Shown here: piece by piece, positions 17,772 through 26,886 of the stretch
Layout of the letters: every line of letters begins with the position of its first letter
How positions within the stretch are numbered: position 1 is the stretch's first letter
Assembly (NCBI GenBank): GCA_025998955.1
Contig: AP024676.1
Coordinates: forward strand, 2,790,001-2,854,000
DNA: 64,000 bases
DNA from: Candidatus Roseilinea sp.
GTDB taxonomy: Bacteria; Chloroflexota; Anaerolineae; J036; Brachytrichaceae
Direction: 5' to 3'
Made by a program: the position numbers and the translations under genes
Notes under the pieces: model-generated
The model's input: the letters and a program-made list of their open reading frames with translations, nothing else
What the model was told of the DNA's origin: nothing
Database searches by the model: none

Positions 17772-18151
17772 AGCGGTTGCGCCTCGCCCAGAATGACATC
17801 TCGCCACTCCGGCTTGCAATCTTCCATAGGAAGAAGATCAATATCAAAGTCGCTCGAAAGCGCCTCGGCTACGCCTAGCGCCTCGAAGAATCGGGACGGC
17901 TCGAGGCCCCATACAGCAATGTCAATGTCCGAATTGCGCGTGTACCAGTGACCATGTGCGAGCGAGCCGAAGAGCAGGACCTGTCTTGCGCCAAACTGTT
18001 CTTTGAGTGAGTCGGCAACTCGCTTGGCCACTTGTAAGGCGCGGCAGCGACGCGCGAGCAGATCAGGCGTATCCCAGGCCGGCTTGCGAGCCAAGCCTGC
18101 GCGATACGCCTGCATCTCCTCTGCCGTTAGATCGGCCGCTGTTTTCGCCAT
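17768..18151 (-). CDS. MNT-type nucleotidyltransferase (antitoxin candidate)
   Basis: This 127-aa minimal nucleotidyltransferase has the GSX10DXD motif: GSLAHGHWYTRNSDIDIAV, with G62-S63 and D75/D77. In HEPN/MNT modules this protein AMPylates the HEPN toxin and so inactivates it. Its stop overlaps the HEPN gene start by 4 bp, the usual operon structure of such pairs, here with the antitoxin first. It starts 2 bp after the dienelactone hydrolase stop. The whole pair lies inside the complex I locus. Confidence 0.82.
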   Translation of the reverse strand: MAKTAADLTAEEMQAYRAGLARKPAWDTPDLLARRCRALQVAKRVADSLKEQFGARQVLLFGSLAHGHWYTRNSDIDIAVWGLEPSRFFEALGVAEALSSDFDIDLLPMEDCKPEWRDVILGEAQPL

Positions 18152-18153
18152 GG

Positions 18154-18849
18154 TCAGACCAAGTGCTTCTTGAAGAAGGCGACAGCGCGCGCCCAGGCGT
18201 CCTTCGCCGCCTCGGCGACATACATCCCGTGGTCGGGGTTGTTGAACGCATGGCCGGCGTTCGGGTAGATGCGCACCTCGATATCTTTGCCGGCATCCTT
18301 GTAGAGCTTCTCGATTTTCTTCACCTGCGCGACCGGGATGGCGCCATCGGTCTCGCCGTAGATTGCCAGCACCGGCACGTTCACCTTGGCGACGTCCTCC
18401 GGCGTCGGGTCGTAGCCGCCACCGTACCAGGGCGAGATCGCGCCCAGGTGCGGGTAGCGTTCGGCGGTCTTGTAGGTGAGCAGGCCGCCCATACAGAAGC
18501 CCATCAGCCCGATCTTCTTCGGCTGCACGCCCGCATCGTTGCGCAGGTAGTCCAGCGCCAGCACGATCTCGCGGATGGCTTTGTCCATGTTCTGCACGGT
18601 CGCCATCAGCATCTTCTGCGCCTCGTTCGGCTCGGTGGCGATCTTGCCGTGATACAGGTCGGGCACGAGCACCACGAAGCCAGACGTGGCCAGTCGCTGG
18701 GCCAACTCGCGGATGTGCGGCTCGATGCCCCACCACTCCTGGATCAGCACGATGCCGGGATACGGCTTATCATCATCCGGCCGCACCAGATACCCCTGCG
18801 GCGCGGGGTCGTTCGGATCGGTATGAACGGTCGAAGCTTGAACGATCAT
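18154..18849 (-). CDS. Dienelactone hydrolase family protein
   Basis: Start chosen at MIVQASTV (18849) because AAAGGAGG lies just upstream; the frame is open further to 18939 through non-conserved sequence. The 231-aa alpha/beta hydrolase has the dienelactone hydrolase triad context: Cys nucleophile in GFCMGG, Asp in ETDGAIP and His in NAGHAF, with EWWG near the N-terminus. It hydrolyses dienelactone or related lactone or ester bonds in the cytoplasm. It lies between nuoL and the MNT/HEPN pair, an unexpected site for such an enzyme. Confidence 0.88.
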   Translation of the reverse strand: MIVQASTVHTDPNDPAPQGYLVRPDDDKPYPGIVLIQEWWGIEPHIRELAQRLATSGFVVLVPDLYHGKIATEPNEAQKMLMATVQNMDKAIREIVLALDYLRNDAGVQPKKIGLMGFCMGGLLTYKTAERYPHLGAISPWYGGGYDPTPEDVAKVNVPVLAIYGETDGAIPVAQVKKIEKLYKDAGKDIEVRIYPNAGHAFNNPDHGMYVAEAAKDAWARAVAFFKKHLV

Positions 18850-18928
18850 GGCAACCTCCTTTCGCACGACTTCCGACTCTCCACTCCCGCCTTCGGTTCT
18901 TGGCTGGTCGGGAGTCAGAAGCCGGGAA

Positions 18929-20824
18929 TCACCTCGCATTCAGCACGAAATATGCCACAACGACGACCACGCCGGCGAGCATGATCAAGCCGTAGTTGCG
19001 CACGAAGCCGGTCTGCAGGCCGCGCAGCGACCCGCCCAGGCTGCGGAACAGGCGCCCTACGCCGTTCACTGCGCCATCAATCACGCCGACGTCAAGCACC
19101 TGCGCACATACCGTGCTGATGGCGTAGAAGGGCTTGACGATCGCCGATGCATAGATGTCGTCGAAATACCATGCCTTCGCCAGGAACTTGCCAAGGCCGG
19201 TTTCGGCCTCGGCCCGAGCGCGCTCGGGGTTGCGGTAAAGCAGCCACGCGCCGGCCAACGCGCCGATCGCCAGTGCGCTAAACACCGCCGCTAGGACAAC
19301 ATCGAACTTGGGCGCTTCGCCGTGCTGCACGACCGGCGCGAGCCAATCCGTCAGCGGATGCGTGCCGGGGAAGTTGAACAAGCCGGCGAACACCGTGCCG
19401 ATCGTCAACGCGATCAGCGGCACGGTCATCAGCCAGTTCGACTCGACGGCGTGCGCGGCGGCTTCGCTGCGCGGCGGGCCGGTGAACACCAGCGCCAGTT
19501 GCCGGCCGACGTAGAACGCCGTTACCACAGAGCTGACGGCCAACAAGGCGAACACCAACGGGTTGTGCTTGAAGGCGTCTAGCAGAATTTCGTCTTTGGA
19601 GAAGAAGCCGGACAGCGGCGGCACGCCGGCCAGTGCTAGCCCCCCGAGCAGGAACGCGACGAAGGTGATCGGCATTCTGCGCGCCAGCCCGCCCATGTGG
19701 CGCATGTCCTGCGCATCCACATGTGCGCCGTGCGCGGCGTGCATGCCGTGCTCCATCCCGTGAATCACGCTGCCGGCCGCCAGGAACAACGCAGCCTTGA
19801 AGAAAGCGTGCGTGAGCAGGTGGAAATCGGCGGCGATGAACGCGCCCAGGCCACAGGCGGCAACCATATAGCCGAGCTGGCTGACGGTTGAATAGGCCAG
19901 CACCTTCTTGATGTCGAGTTGGCGCAGCGCGCTGGTGCCGGCGACGAACGCGGTGAGCGCGCCGACAATGGCGACGATCGTCTGCGTCGCCGGGGCTAGC
20001 TCATACAGCACACCGGCGCGCACCATCATATACACGCCGGCGGTCACCATCGTCGCCGCGTGGATGAGCGCGGATACCGGCGTCGGACCGGCCATGGCAT
20101 CCGGCAACCACACGAACAGCGGAATCTGCGCGCTCTTGCCGGTCGCGCCGATGAACAACAGCAGCGTGATCAGCCCAATCGCGCCGGCCAACGCTTCGCC
20201 CCGCGCCTCGGCTTGCGCGAACACGTCGGCGAAGCTCAGGCTGCCGAACGTGACGAAGATGAGCAAAATACCCAGCACGAAACCGACGTCGCCGATGCGA
20301 TTGACGACGAAGGCTTTGCGTCCCGCCTCGGCGTTCTTGAGGTTCTTGAACCAGAAGCCGATGAGCAGATACGAAAACAGGCCGACCAGCTCCCAGCCCA
20401 CGAACATCACCAGAAAGTTGTCGGCCATCACCAGCACCAGCATAGACGCCAGGAACAGGTTGAGATAGATGAAGTAGCGCTGGAAGCGCTCGTCGCCGTG
20501 CATGTAGCCCACGCTGAACATGTGGATCAGCGTGCCGACGCCGGTGACGATCAGCATGATGACGATGCTGAGCCGGTCTACCAGGAAGCCGAAGGACACG
20601 TTGAGCGCGCCGGCGCTGATCCACGGCGCGACGGTCGCGGCCAGGCGTGCATCTTCCGCGGCAGTCAACTGGCCGAACATCGCCATGCAAACGGCGAACG
20701 ATGCCGCCGCAGCCAGCGTGGCCACCCCGCCGATGGCGCGCTCGCTCATGCGCCGGCCCCAAACCGTGTTGATCAGCAGGCCGAGCAGCGGGAACAGGAT
20801 CGGGGACAGGATGAATAGCTCCAT
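18929..20824 (-). CDS. nuoL: NADH-quinone oxidoreductase subunit L
   Basis: This 631-aa polytopic subunit is the largest antiporter-like proton channel of complex I and carries the C-terminal lateral helix. Motifs seen are FVGWELVGLFSYLLIGFW, FVWLPDAMAGPTPVSALIHA, and KVLAYSTVSQLGYMVAACG. A His-rich loop GMEHGMHAAHGAHVDAQDM is normal for the family. Its C-terminus has YFDDIYASAIVKPF. It is followed by the dienelactone hydrolase and preceded by a sugar-kinase-like gene only 4 bp away. Confidence 0.96.
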   Translation of the reverse strand: MELFILSPILFPLLGLLINTVWGRRMSERAIGGVATLAAAASFAVCMAMFGQLTAAEDARLAATVAPWISAGALNVSFGFLVDRLSIVIMLIVTGVGTLIHMFSVGYMHGDERFQRYFIYLNLFLASMLVLVMADNFLVMFVGWELVGLFSYLLIGFWFKNLKNAEAGRKAFVVNRIGDVGFVLGILLIFVTFGSLSFADVFAQAEARGEALAGAIGLITLLLFIGATGKSAQIPLFVWLPDAMAGPTPVSALIHAATMVTAGVYMMVRAGVLYELAPATQTIVAIVGALTAFVAGTSALRQLDIKKVLAYSTVSQLGYMVAACGLGAFIAADFHLLTHAFFKAALFLAAGSVIHGMEHGMHAAHGAHVDAQDMRHMGGLARRMPITFVAFLLGGLALAGVPPLSGFFSKDEILLDAFKHNPLVFALLAVSSVVTAFYVGRQLALVFTGPPRSEAAAHAVESNWLMTVPLIALTIGTVFAGLFNFPGTHPLTDWLAPVVQHGEAPKFDVVLAAVFSALAIGALAGAWLLYRNPERARAEAETGLGKFLAKAWYFDDIYASAIVKPFYAISTVCAQVLDVGVIDGAVNGVGRLFRSLGGSLRGLQTGFVRNYGLIMLAGVVVVVAYFVLNAR

Positions 20825-20828
20825 GAGG

Positions 20829-21890
20829 TTATAAACACTTTCGTATGATCTCGCGCAGCGACCGCTCTTTTTGGCGCAAGCAGGTGAGCAAGGCCCACTG
20901 GTTGCGCGCTCGGTCGAGGTTGTGTGCGTCGTATGTTATCGGGTAGTACACATCGCCCGCCAGATAATCGGTCAGGAAGCGCAGCGCTTGCATGTAGATC
21001 ATAAACTCACCCGCGTAGAACAACAGCTCGCGTTCGAGCAGGGTGAGCGCGCCGCGCATTTCGGATAGATAACCATCCATCAGCGCAGCGAAGTATGCCT
21101 CGCGTACAACGACGCGACTCACATCGCGCACTTCTTCCGAGACCGGGCACACGTAGGTGCGCACCATGTCGCCGACGTCGGAGAGGATCTTGCCCGGCAT
21201 CAACGTGTCCAAGTCAATGACGCACACGCCCTCGAATGTGTCTTGATGCAGCAGCACGTTGTTGATCTTCGTGTCGTGGTGCATCAGCCGGTCGGGCAGA
21301 CCACCGTCGCGAACCAGGGCAACGTATGTCTCCACGATGGACGCCGCAGCGAGCATGGCTTCGATCAAGTCGGACGCCTTGCGTCTGCGTGCGTCATCCG
21401 CTGAGGCGATGGCCTGCTCGAAGGCCTCGAAGCGAAGCGCCAGATTGTGAAAGTTGGGGATCGTCGGCCGGAATTCTGACAAATCAATGTCTGCGGTCAA
21501 CCGCGCCAGCCGGCCAAACTGCCTGGCTGCCTCATAGGCCTGCTGCGGGGAGGTCGCTTCGTTCAACGCGACCGTGTTCGGCACGTAGGGCGTCATGCGC
21601 CAATAGCTTGCGCCGTCGCAATATAGATCGTCGCCGGCGGCGGTGGGAATGATGTGCGGAAGGAGATAGTCGGGTTGCGTGCGCGCCAGATAGTCGCCGG
21701 CCAGCCGATGATTGCGCGCGATGATCTGCGGCTGCTTGAAGACGTTGGTGTTGATGCGCTGCAGGATGTAGTGCGCATCGCCCGCACGGTCGGTCGCCAG
21801 ATAAGTTTTGTTAATGTGGCCATGGCCGAACGGCTGCACATCGAACCGTTGCGGTTCCAAACCGTATGCGGCTAACACCTGCACGTCCAT
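20829..21890 (-). CDS. Aminoglycoside phosphotransferase-fold kinase, N-acetylhexosamine kinase-like
   Basis: ATG at 21890 is used; a GTG at 21911 is an alternative. The 353-aa protein has the APH kinase fold: GHINKTYLA at the N-lobe, HYILQRINTNVFKQP, the catalytic loop MHHDTKINNVLL and the metal-binding DLDTLMPGKILSDVGD. These stretches resemble N-acetylhexosamine 1-kinase (NahK), which makes sugar 1-phosphates for salvage. The identification is from pattern only; other small-molecule kinases of the fold are possible. It sits between nuoK and nuoL, 4 bp before nuoL, so it is expressed with complex I. Confidence 0.75.
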   Translation of the reverse strand: MDVQVLAAYGLEPQRFDVQPFGHGHINKTYLATDRAGDAHYILQRINTNVFKQPQIIARNHRLAGDYLARTQPDYLLPHIIPTAAGDDLYCDGASYWRMTPYVPNTVALNEATSPQQAYEAARQFGRLARLTADIDLSEFRPTIPNFHNLALRFEAFEQAIASADDARRRKASDLIEAMLAAASIVETYVALVRDGGLPDRLMHHDTKINNVLLHQDTFEGVCVIDLDTLMPGKILSDVGDMVRTYVCPVSEEVRDVSRVVVREAYFAALMDGYLSEMRGALTLLERELLFYAGEFMIYMQALRFLTDYLAGDVYYPITYDAHNLDRARNQWALLTCLRQKERSLREIIRKCL

Positions 21891-21955
21891 CGTTGCTAAC
21901 CGACTCCCCACTCCCGTTGCCCAAGCGGGAATCGGGAGTAGGGGAGGGGGACTTC

Positions 21956-22258
21956 CTACCCCTTTAGCGCCGCCAAGTCATCCACGTTCGTGCTGCGCTT
22001 GGTGCGGAAGATGGTGACGATCAGCGCCAGGCCAACGGCCACTTCGGCTGCGGCGACCGCCATGACGAAGAACACGAAGATCTGCCCGTCGAGTTGCACC
22101 CAGCGATGCGCGTATGCAACGAAGGCCAGGTTAGCCGCGTTGAGCATCAGCTCGACCGACATGAAGATAAGCAGCGCGCTCCGGCGTAGCAACACACCTA
22201 GCACGCCGATGGTGAAAAGGATGGCGGAAAGGAAGACGACAAAGGTTGTTGAGTCCAT
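21956..22258 (-). CDS. nuoK: NADH-quinone oxidoreductase subunit K
   Basis: ATG at 22258 gives the normal 100 aa; the frame upstream to 22348 is repeat-derived. Three transmembrane helices are seen, with [20 protein letters not shown] and [16 protein letters not shown] carrying the conserved Glu of the proton channel. [16 protein letters not shown] is also typical. It lies between nuoJ and the sugar-kinase-like gene, with tandem-repeat DNA on its upstream side. Confidence 0.94.
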   Translation of the reverse strand: MDSTTFVVFLSAILFTIGVLGVLLRRSALLIFMSVELMLNAANLAFVAYAHRWVQLDGQIFVFFVMAVAAAEVAVGLALIVTIFRTKRSTNVDDLAALKG

Positions 22259-22261
22259 GGA

Positions 22262-22346
22262 GAGCCCGTTGCGTATTGCGTATTGCGTGTTGCGCACTCC
22301 GCGTCGAGTCTTCGGACGCGCAAAACGCAAGACGTAAGACGCGATC
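22262..22346 (-). repeat. Short tandem heptamer repeat between nuoJ and nuoK
   Basis: Two sections are seen. At 22268-22292 the unit GCGTATT/GCGTGTT is repeated about three times. At 22320-22345 a related AAACGCAAGACGTAAGACGC tract runs in the other orientation, so the two can base-pair in part. Confidence 0.75.
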
Positions 22347-22845
22347 ACCTATTCCGCGTGAGCACCACTGCGCCGACCATTGCAACCAGCAGCAGAATAG
22401 ACACGACCTCGAAAGGGAAGACGTAAGTGGTAAATAAGGACATGCCGACGGCCATCGGGCTGGAGTCGGCCAGTGCGGCCGCCGTCGTTGGCGGCTGCCG
22501 GGCGAACAATACGTAAAGTGCCAAAACCAGCAACACACCGCCGAGCGCGATCGCCAGCGGTCGCTGGAACGACGTCCCTGGCGGGTTCTCAGCAGGGCTG
22601 AGCCGCTCCGCGCCCAGCAGCATGATCACGAACAGGAAGAGCACCATGATCGCGCCGGCATACACGCTCACCTGCACGACGGCGATGAACGGCGCATTCA
22701 GCACCAAGTAGATCACTGCTCCGACGCCGAAGTTCAGCACCAGGAACAGCGCCGCGTAGATCGCGTTGCGGCTCAGCAACAAACCGAGCGCGGAAGCGAC
22801 ACTCACGATGCCGAGGAGGATGAGGATGGGCAAGTCCGGGTTCAT
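22345..22845 (-). CDS. nuoJ: NADH-quinone oxidoreductase subunit J
   Basis: This 166-aa membrane subunit has five predicted helices. [20 protein letters not shown] and [20 protein letters not shown] are the conserved helix 2 and helix 3, the latter with the pi-bulge region of the proton path. The start ATG overlaps the nuoI stop (ATGA). The C-terminus ends at LTRNR, about the usual length. Confidence 0.94.
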   Translation of the reverse strand: MNPDLPILILLGIVSVASALGLLLSRNAIYAALFLVLNFGVGAVIYLVLNAPFIAVVQVSVYAGAIMVLFLFVIMLLGAERLSPAENPPGTSFQRPLAIALGGVLLVLALYVLFARQPPTTAAALADSSPMAVGMSLFTTYVFPFEVVSILLLVAMVGAVVLTRNR

Positions 22846-23366
22846 TGGCTTTCGTCAATCGGTGGGAAGGGCAAGATGGCGCGATCGTATTTGCCCGGCG
22901 GTGTGCGCTGTGGCGTGGCCGGCACGTTGATCGGCGGCGATTCGAGCAACATCTCCTTGGTGTAGATCATGCTCTCGCGGGTGTAGCCGGTCGGGAATTC
23001 GATCGGCTCGAGCACGATCGCGTTCGTCGGGCAGGCGTCTTCGCAGTAGCCGCAGAAGATGCAGCGGAGCATGTTGATTTCGTACACCCTGGCGTAGCGC
23101 TCGCCCGGCGAATAACGCTCCTCGTTGGTGTTCTCGCCGGCCTCTACGTAGATCGCATCGGCCGGGCAGGCTGCGGCACACAACGCGCAACCGATGCAGC
23201 GCTCCAGGCCATCCTCGTAGCGCTTGAGGTGATGCCGCCCGCGGAAGCGTGCCGACATCGGCTTTTGTTGCTCAGGATACTGAATCGTCACCGGCCTGCG
23301 CGTTACGGTCTTGAGCACCGTCAGGAAGCCGACCGGGATGCGGGTGAGAACGTCTTTTAAGCCCAT
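22842..23366 (-). CDS. nuoI: NADH-quinone oxidoreductase subunit I, ferredoxin-type
   Basis: This 174-aa peripheral subunit carries two [4Fe-4S] clusters (N6a, N6b). Their ligands are visible as [12 protein letters not shown] and [12 protein letters not shown]. It passes electrons from NuoG towards NuoB. The N-terminus starts with an amphipathic segment that binds the membrane arm. It overlaps nuoJ by 4 bp. Repeat DNA lies upstream, between it and nuoH. Confidence 0.96.
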   Translation of the reverse strand: MGLKDVLTRIPVGFLTVLKTVTRRPVTIQYPEQQKPMSARFRGRHHLKRYEDGLERCIGCALCAAACPADAIYVEAGENTNEERYSPGERYARVYEINMLRCIFCGYCEDACPTNAIVLEPIEFPTGYTRESMIYTKEMLLESPPINVPATPQRTPPGKYDRAILPFPPIDESQ

Positions 23367-23379
23367 CTCTCGTTCAGTT

Positions 23380-23458
23380 GTCAGAAGTTCGGAAGTCGGA
23401 AGTTGGAAGTCAGAAGTCAGAAGTCAGATAATTGACGACTTGACGACCTGACGACGAC
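23380..23458 (-). repeat. Short tandem repeat between nuoH and nuoI
   Basis: The plus strand reads as degenerate heptamers of the TCAGAAG/TCGGAAG family (about seven units), then a TGACGACT-type tract (TTGACGACTTGACGACC). The same TCAGAAG family recurs at 45360-45426 and 47699-47750. Confidence 0.8.
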
Positions 23459-23481
23459 TTCGAATCATCCATCATGAATCA

Positions 23482-24483
23482 TCACTTATAACCAGGCACA
23501 CCCAGGGCGATCAGGAACGCCGTGACGATCACATTGGCAATCGCCACCGGCGTCAGCACCTTCCAGCCGAAGCCCATCAGCCGATCGTAGCGCATGCGCG
23601 GCAGCGTCGCGCGCGTCCAGATCATCAGCAACAGGCAGGCCACAACTTTGATCGTGAAATACACGACCGAGAGAATCGGCACCTGATCCACGAACGGCCC
23701 GCTCCAGCCGCCCAGGAAGAAGGTGACGAACAGTGCGCTGACGGCGATCATCTTGACGTATTCGCCCATGAAGAACAGCGCGAACTTCATGCCACTGTAT
23801 TCGGTCATGAAGCCGGCGGTCAGCTCCTGCTCGGCCTCGACCAGGTCGAATGGAGCGCGCGCCAGCTCGGCCAGCGCGGTGATCGCGAAGATCGCCGCCG
23901 CGACCGGCTGGCGGAAGACGAACCAGCCGAGGATGTTGCCAGGCATCTGCGCCTCGACGATGTCGGCCAGGCTCGCGCTCGACGCCATCAGCACGACGGC
24001 GACGATGGACAAGCCCATGCCCAGCTCATACGAGATGACCTGCGCCGAGGCGCGCAGGCCGCCCAGCGCAGCATATTTGTTGTTCGATGCCCAGCCGGCC
24101 AGCGTGATGCCATAGACTGCGACGCCCATCACGCCGACGACATACAGCGCGCCGACGTTGATGTCGCTGGCGAGCTGGAAGGCCGGCCCTTGGCCGACCG
24201 GGATCACCGCGAACAGGATGAGCGCCGGCACAACCACGAGCACCGGCGCCAGAAAGTAGATCGGCTTATCCACCCCGGCCGGAGTGACGCTCTCTTTGAA
24301 GATGAGCTTAAGGCCATCGGCCAGCGGCTGGAGCAGGCCCATCGGGCCGGCGCGGTTCGGGCCGATGCGCGCTTGCAACCGCGCCAGCACCTTGCGCTCC
24401 ACCAGCGACAGGTAAGCGAAGCCGGTCAGCAGCACGAAGATCAGCACGACCGACTTCAAGGTGACTTCGAGTAGAATTGGCAT
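23482..24483 (-). CDS. nuoH: NADH-quinone oxidoreductase subunit H
   Basis: This 333-aa subunit anchors the peripheral arm and lines the quinone channel. Family stretches seen are [35 protein letters not shown], and the [20 protein letters not shown] loop with its conserved acidic residues. About eight transmembrane helices fit the normal length. Repeat-containing gaps flank it on both sides (nuoG and nuoI). Confidence 0.96.
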   Translation of the reverse strand: MPILLEVTLKSVVLIFVLLTGFAYLSLVERKVLARLQARIGPNRAGPMGLLQPLADGLKLIFKESVTPAGVDKPIYFLAPVLVVVPALILFAVIPVGQGPAFQLASDINVGALYVVGVMGVAVYGITLAGWASNNKYAALGGLRASAQVISYELGMGLSIVAVVLMASSASLADIVEAQMPGNILGWFVFRQPVAAAIFAITALAELARAPFDLVEAEQELTAGFMTEYSGMKFALFFMGEYVKMIAVSALFVTFFLGGWSGPFVDQVPILSVVYFTIKVVACLLLMIWTRATLPRMRYDRLMGFGWKVLTPVAIANVIVTAFLIALGVPGYK

Positions 24484-24500
24484 TCTGCTATTTCACATCG

Positions 24501-24560
24501 TTTCATCTTTCGTCTTTCATTCGCTTCACGAGCCGGAGAAACACAAGCGAAAGATGAAAA
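24501..24560 (-). repeat. Inverted repeat between nuoG and nuoH
   Basis: TTTCATCTTTCG (24501-24512) is mirrored by CGAAAGATGAAA (24548-24559), giving a 12-bp perfect stem around a 35-nt loop that itself holds TTTCATTCGCTT-like sequence. No T-run follows on the transcribed strand, so it may be an mRNA processing or stability element, or repeat remnants. Confidence 0.65.
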
Positions 24561-24588
24561 TAGCTGCTAATGTAAAGTTGACGAATCC

Positions 24589-26883
24589 CTAGGCGGTCTC
24601 CTGAATCGGCATGATGTGTGACGCGAGCACAGCGCTGCGGCGAATCAGTTCGCCGTCGCGATACAGCGGACGCGGCCTGCGCGCCAGCCCGGCGATGGTC
24701 GGTTCGGGTACGGCCACGTCGTATGGATGCACGCCGGCCGAATCGCGCTCGGCATCGCTGGGGTAGCGAGCACCCAAGCCGCCGGTGTTGTCGTATACCG
24801 TGCCGCCGTAGTACAGGTCGCCGCGCCCCATCGGCGGCCATTGCGGCCCGCTCTCGCTAATGACCTCATACGACAGGCCGTTGTAGTGCGGAATGCTGCG
24901 CGCGATGTCGGCGAAGATGTGCATCGGCCCTTGGAAGCCCCAATGGTGGCCGAGCCGCTTGGCGATTTCTTGCGCCACCCACCAATCCGGCCGGGCCTCG
25001 CCCAGCGACGGGAGCGCGCGGTAGAAGCGCTGCACGCGCCGGTCGCCGCTGGTGAACGTGCCCTCGCGCTCGGCGAAGCTCAGCGCCGGTAGCACCACGT
25101 CGGCCTGCTTGGCCAGCTCCGTCATGAACAGCTCTTGCACGATGGTGAACTTGGCCGGCGGCGCGTCGTTCGCATCACCCACACCGACCAGCCAGACAAC
25201 CTCGAATTGGGAATCGAGAATCGAGAATCGAGCATCCGTCCTGACCTTGCCATTCGCGCTATCTGATGTGTCCGTATGCCCGGCGCCCACCGTCATGTCG
25301 AAGACGCCCTGGGTGTTGGCGTGCGGATAGAACGCGAGCAAGCCGCTATCGGCTTTGCCGGCGTGGCCGGTTGCGACGAGCAGGTTGGCCAGCAACTGCG
25401 TCAGCGCACGTGCGCCGGGACCGTCCAGGCCTTCATCGCCGAAGACGATCAACACGTTGCGCGCATCCTTCAAGTCTTTCGCGATGAGTTCCTCGCTTCG
25501 AGCCGCTGCCCACTTGGCTGCATGGCCGGGCTCGTAGCGATAGATCGTTCGAGCGTAGCGGTGCATCTTCGTGCTGCGCGCATGGGCCATCACCAGCGCC
25601 GCACCCCGATCCACCACCGCCTGGCGCAGGCGCAAGAACCACACCGGCGCTTGCTCCTCTACGTCGCCGTTCACCACGAGGATGACATCGCCCTTGCCCA
25701 GTCGGGCGAAGTCGGCCTGGGCGCCCACGCCGAACGCGCGCACGACATCGGCGTAGTGGGCCGGCAGCGATGGCGACATGCCGGCTACGCCATTCAGCGC
25801 GCGCACCAGCTTGGCGACGAGGTAGGCATCTTCATTGGCAATCCGATCGCCGACGACCGCGGCCACGTGCGAACCCGCAGCCCGCAGCCGGTCGCTCATC
25901 AGTTGCAGCGCCTGCTCCCAGGTTGCCTCGGCCAGCCGGCCGTCGCGCCGGATCATCGGCCGGCGCAGACGATCCTCCGCGCGGGTGAAGTGATGCACAT
26001 AGCGCCCTTTGTCGCAAATCCAGATCTCGTTGACCTGCTCGTTCTGGCGCGGCATCACGCGCTTGATCTCGTAGCCGCCGGTCTTCGTCTCCAGCCGAGT
26101 GTTCAGCGTGATGTTGCATCCTACCGGGCAATGCGTGCACAGGCTTTGCGTGCTGTCCAGCTCCCACGGCCGCGCCTTGAAGCGGAAGTCGGCTGTGGTC
26201 AGCGCGCCGACCGGGCAGATGTCGGTCGTGTTGCCGCCGAAGTACGAGTCGAACGGCGGGTCGCTGAAAGTGATGATCTCCATGCCCCGCCCGCGATCGT
26301 GGAACTGCAACACGTGGTCGTCGGCGATCTCGTCCTGGAAGCGGATGCAGCGCGCGCACTGAATGCAGCGTTCGCGGTCGAGGTAGATCAGGTCGCCGAG
26401 CGGCACGTGCTTTTCGTTGTGGAATTTGGCGTCGTAGTCGAAGCGGCTGACGCCGGGGCCGAAGCCCAGCGTCAGGTTCTGCAGCGGGCACTCGCCGCCC
26501 TTGTCGCAGATCGGGCAATCGAGCGGATGCGAGGTGAGCAGGAACTCTAGGATGTCTTCGCGCGCCGCGCGCACCTGCTCGGTCGCCGTGCGGACGACCA
26601 TGCCTTCGCTGACCGGTGTCGTGCAGGCCGTCGTCAGTTTGGGCGCGAAGGTGATCACCACGTTGCCCTGCTCGTCGCGCACCGGCTGTTTGGTCGCCGG
26701 GTCTATTTTCGGCGTGCCGATGTCCACCAGGCACATGCGGCACATGCCTACCGGCTTGAGCTTGGGGTGATAGCAAAACACCGGGATGTCGTTCCCGATC
26801 TTCTTCGCTGCATCTACCACCAGCGTGCCCTTCGGCACGGACACGGGCACGCCGTCAATCGTCAAATTCACTAAGTCAGCCAT
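24589..26883 (-). CDS. nuoG: NADH-quinone oxidoreductase subunit G
   Basis: This 764-aa peripheral subunit has an N-terminal [2Fe-2S] domain (VFCYHPKLKPVGMCRMCLVD), then the His/Cys ligands of N5 and the N4 cluster motif CIQCARCIRFQDE, and a molybdopterin oxidoreductase-like domain with CTHCPVGCNITLN. The C-terminal third is MoCo-enzyme-like without known catalysis. A short stretch RFSILDSQFE (about residues 549-561) is encoded by GAATCGA-type repeats and looks inserted. It lies between an OB-fold gene and nuoH. Confidence 0.94.
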   Translation of the reverse strand: MADLVNLTIDGVPVSVPKGTLVVDAAKKIGNDIPVFCYHPKLKPVGMCRMCLVDIGTPKIDPATKQPVRDEQGNVVITFAPKLTTACTTPVSEGMVVRTATEQVRAAREDILEFLLTSHPLDCPICDKGGECPLQNLTLGFGPGVSRFDYDAKFHNEKHVPLGDLIYLDRERCIQCARCIRFQDEIADDHVLQFHDRGRGMEIITFSDPPFDSYFGGNTTDICPVGALTTADFRFKARPWELDSTQSLCTHCPVGCNITLNTRLETKTGGYEIKRVMPRQNEQVNEIWICDKGRYVHHFTRAEDRLRRPMIRRDGRLAEATWEQALQLMSDRLRAAGSHVAAVVGDRIANEDAYLVAKLVRALNGVAGMSPSLPAHYADVVRAFGVGAQADFARLGKGDVILVVNGDVEEQAPVWFLRLRQAVVDRGAALVMAHARSTKMHRYARTIYRYEPGHAAKWAAARSEELIAKDLKDARNVLIVFGDEGLDGPGARALTQLLANLLVATGHAGKADSGLLAFYPHANTQGVFDMTVGAGHTDTSDSANGKVRTDARFSILDSQFEVVWLVGVGDANDAPPAKFTIVQELFMTELAKQADVVLPALSFAEREGTFTSGDRRVQRFYRALPSLGEARPDWWVAQEIAKRLGHHWGFQGPMHIFADIARSIPHYNGLSYEVISESGPQWPPMGRGDLYYGGTVYDNTGGLGARYPSDAERDSAGVHPYDVAVPEPTIAGLARRPRPLYRDGELIRRSAVLASHIMPIQETA
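25203..25236 (-). repeat. Heptamer repeat inside nuoG
   Basis: The plus strand reads about four units of GAATCGA/GAATTGG, in frame with nuoG. The encoded residues (RFSILDSQFE) interrupt an otherwise conserved-looking region. Confidence 0.65.
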
Positions 26884-26886
26884 ACC

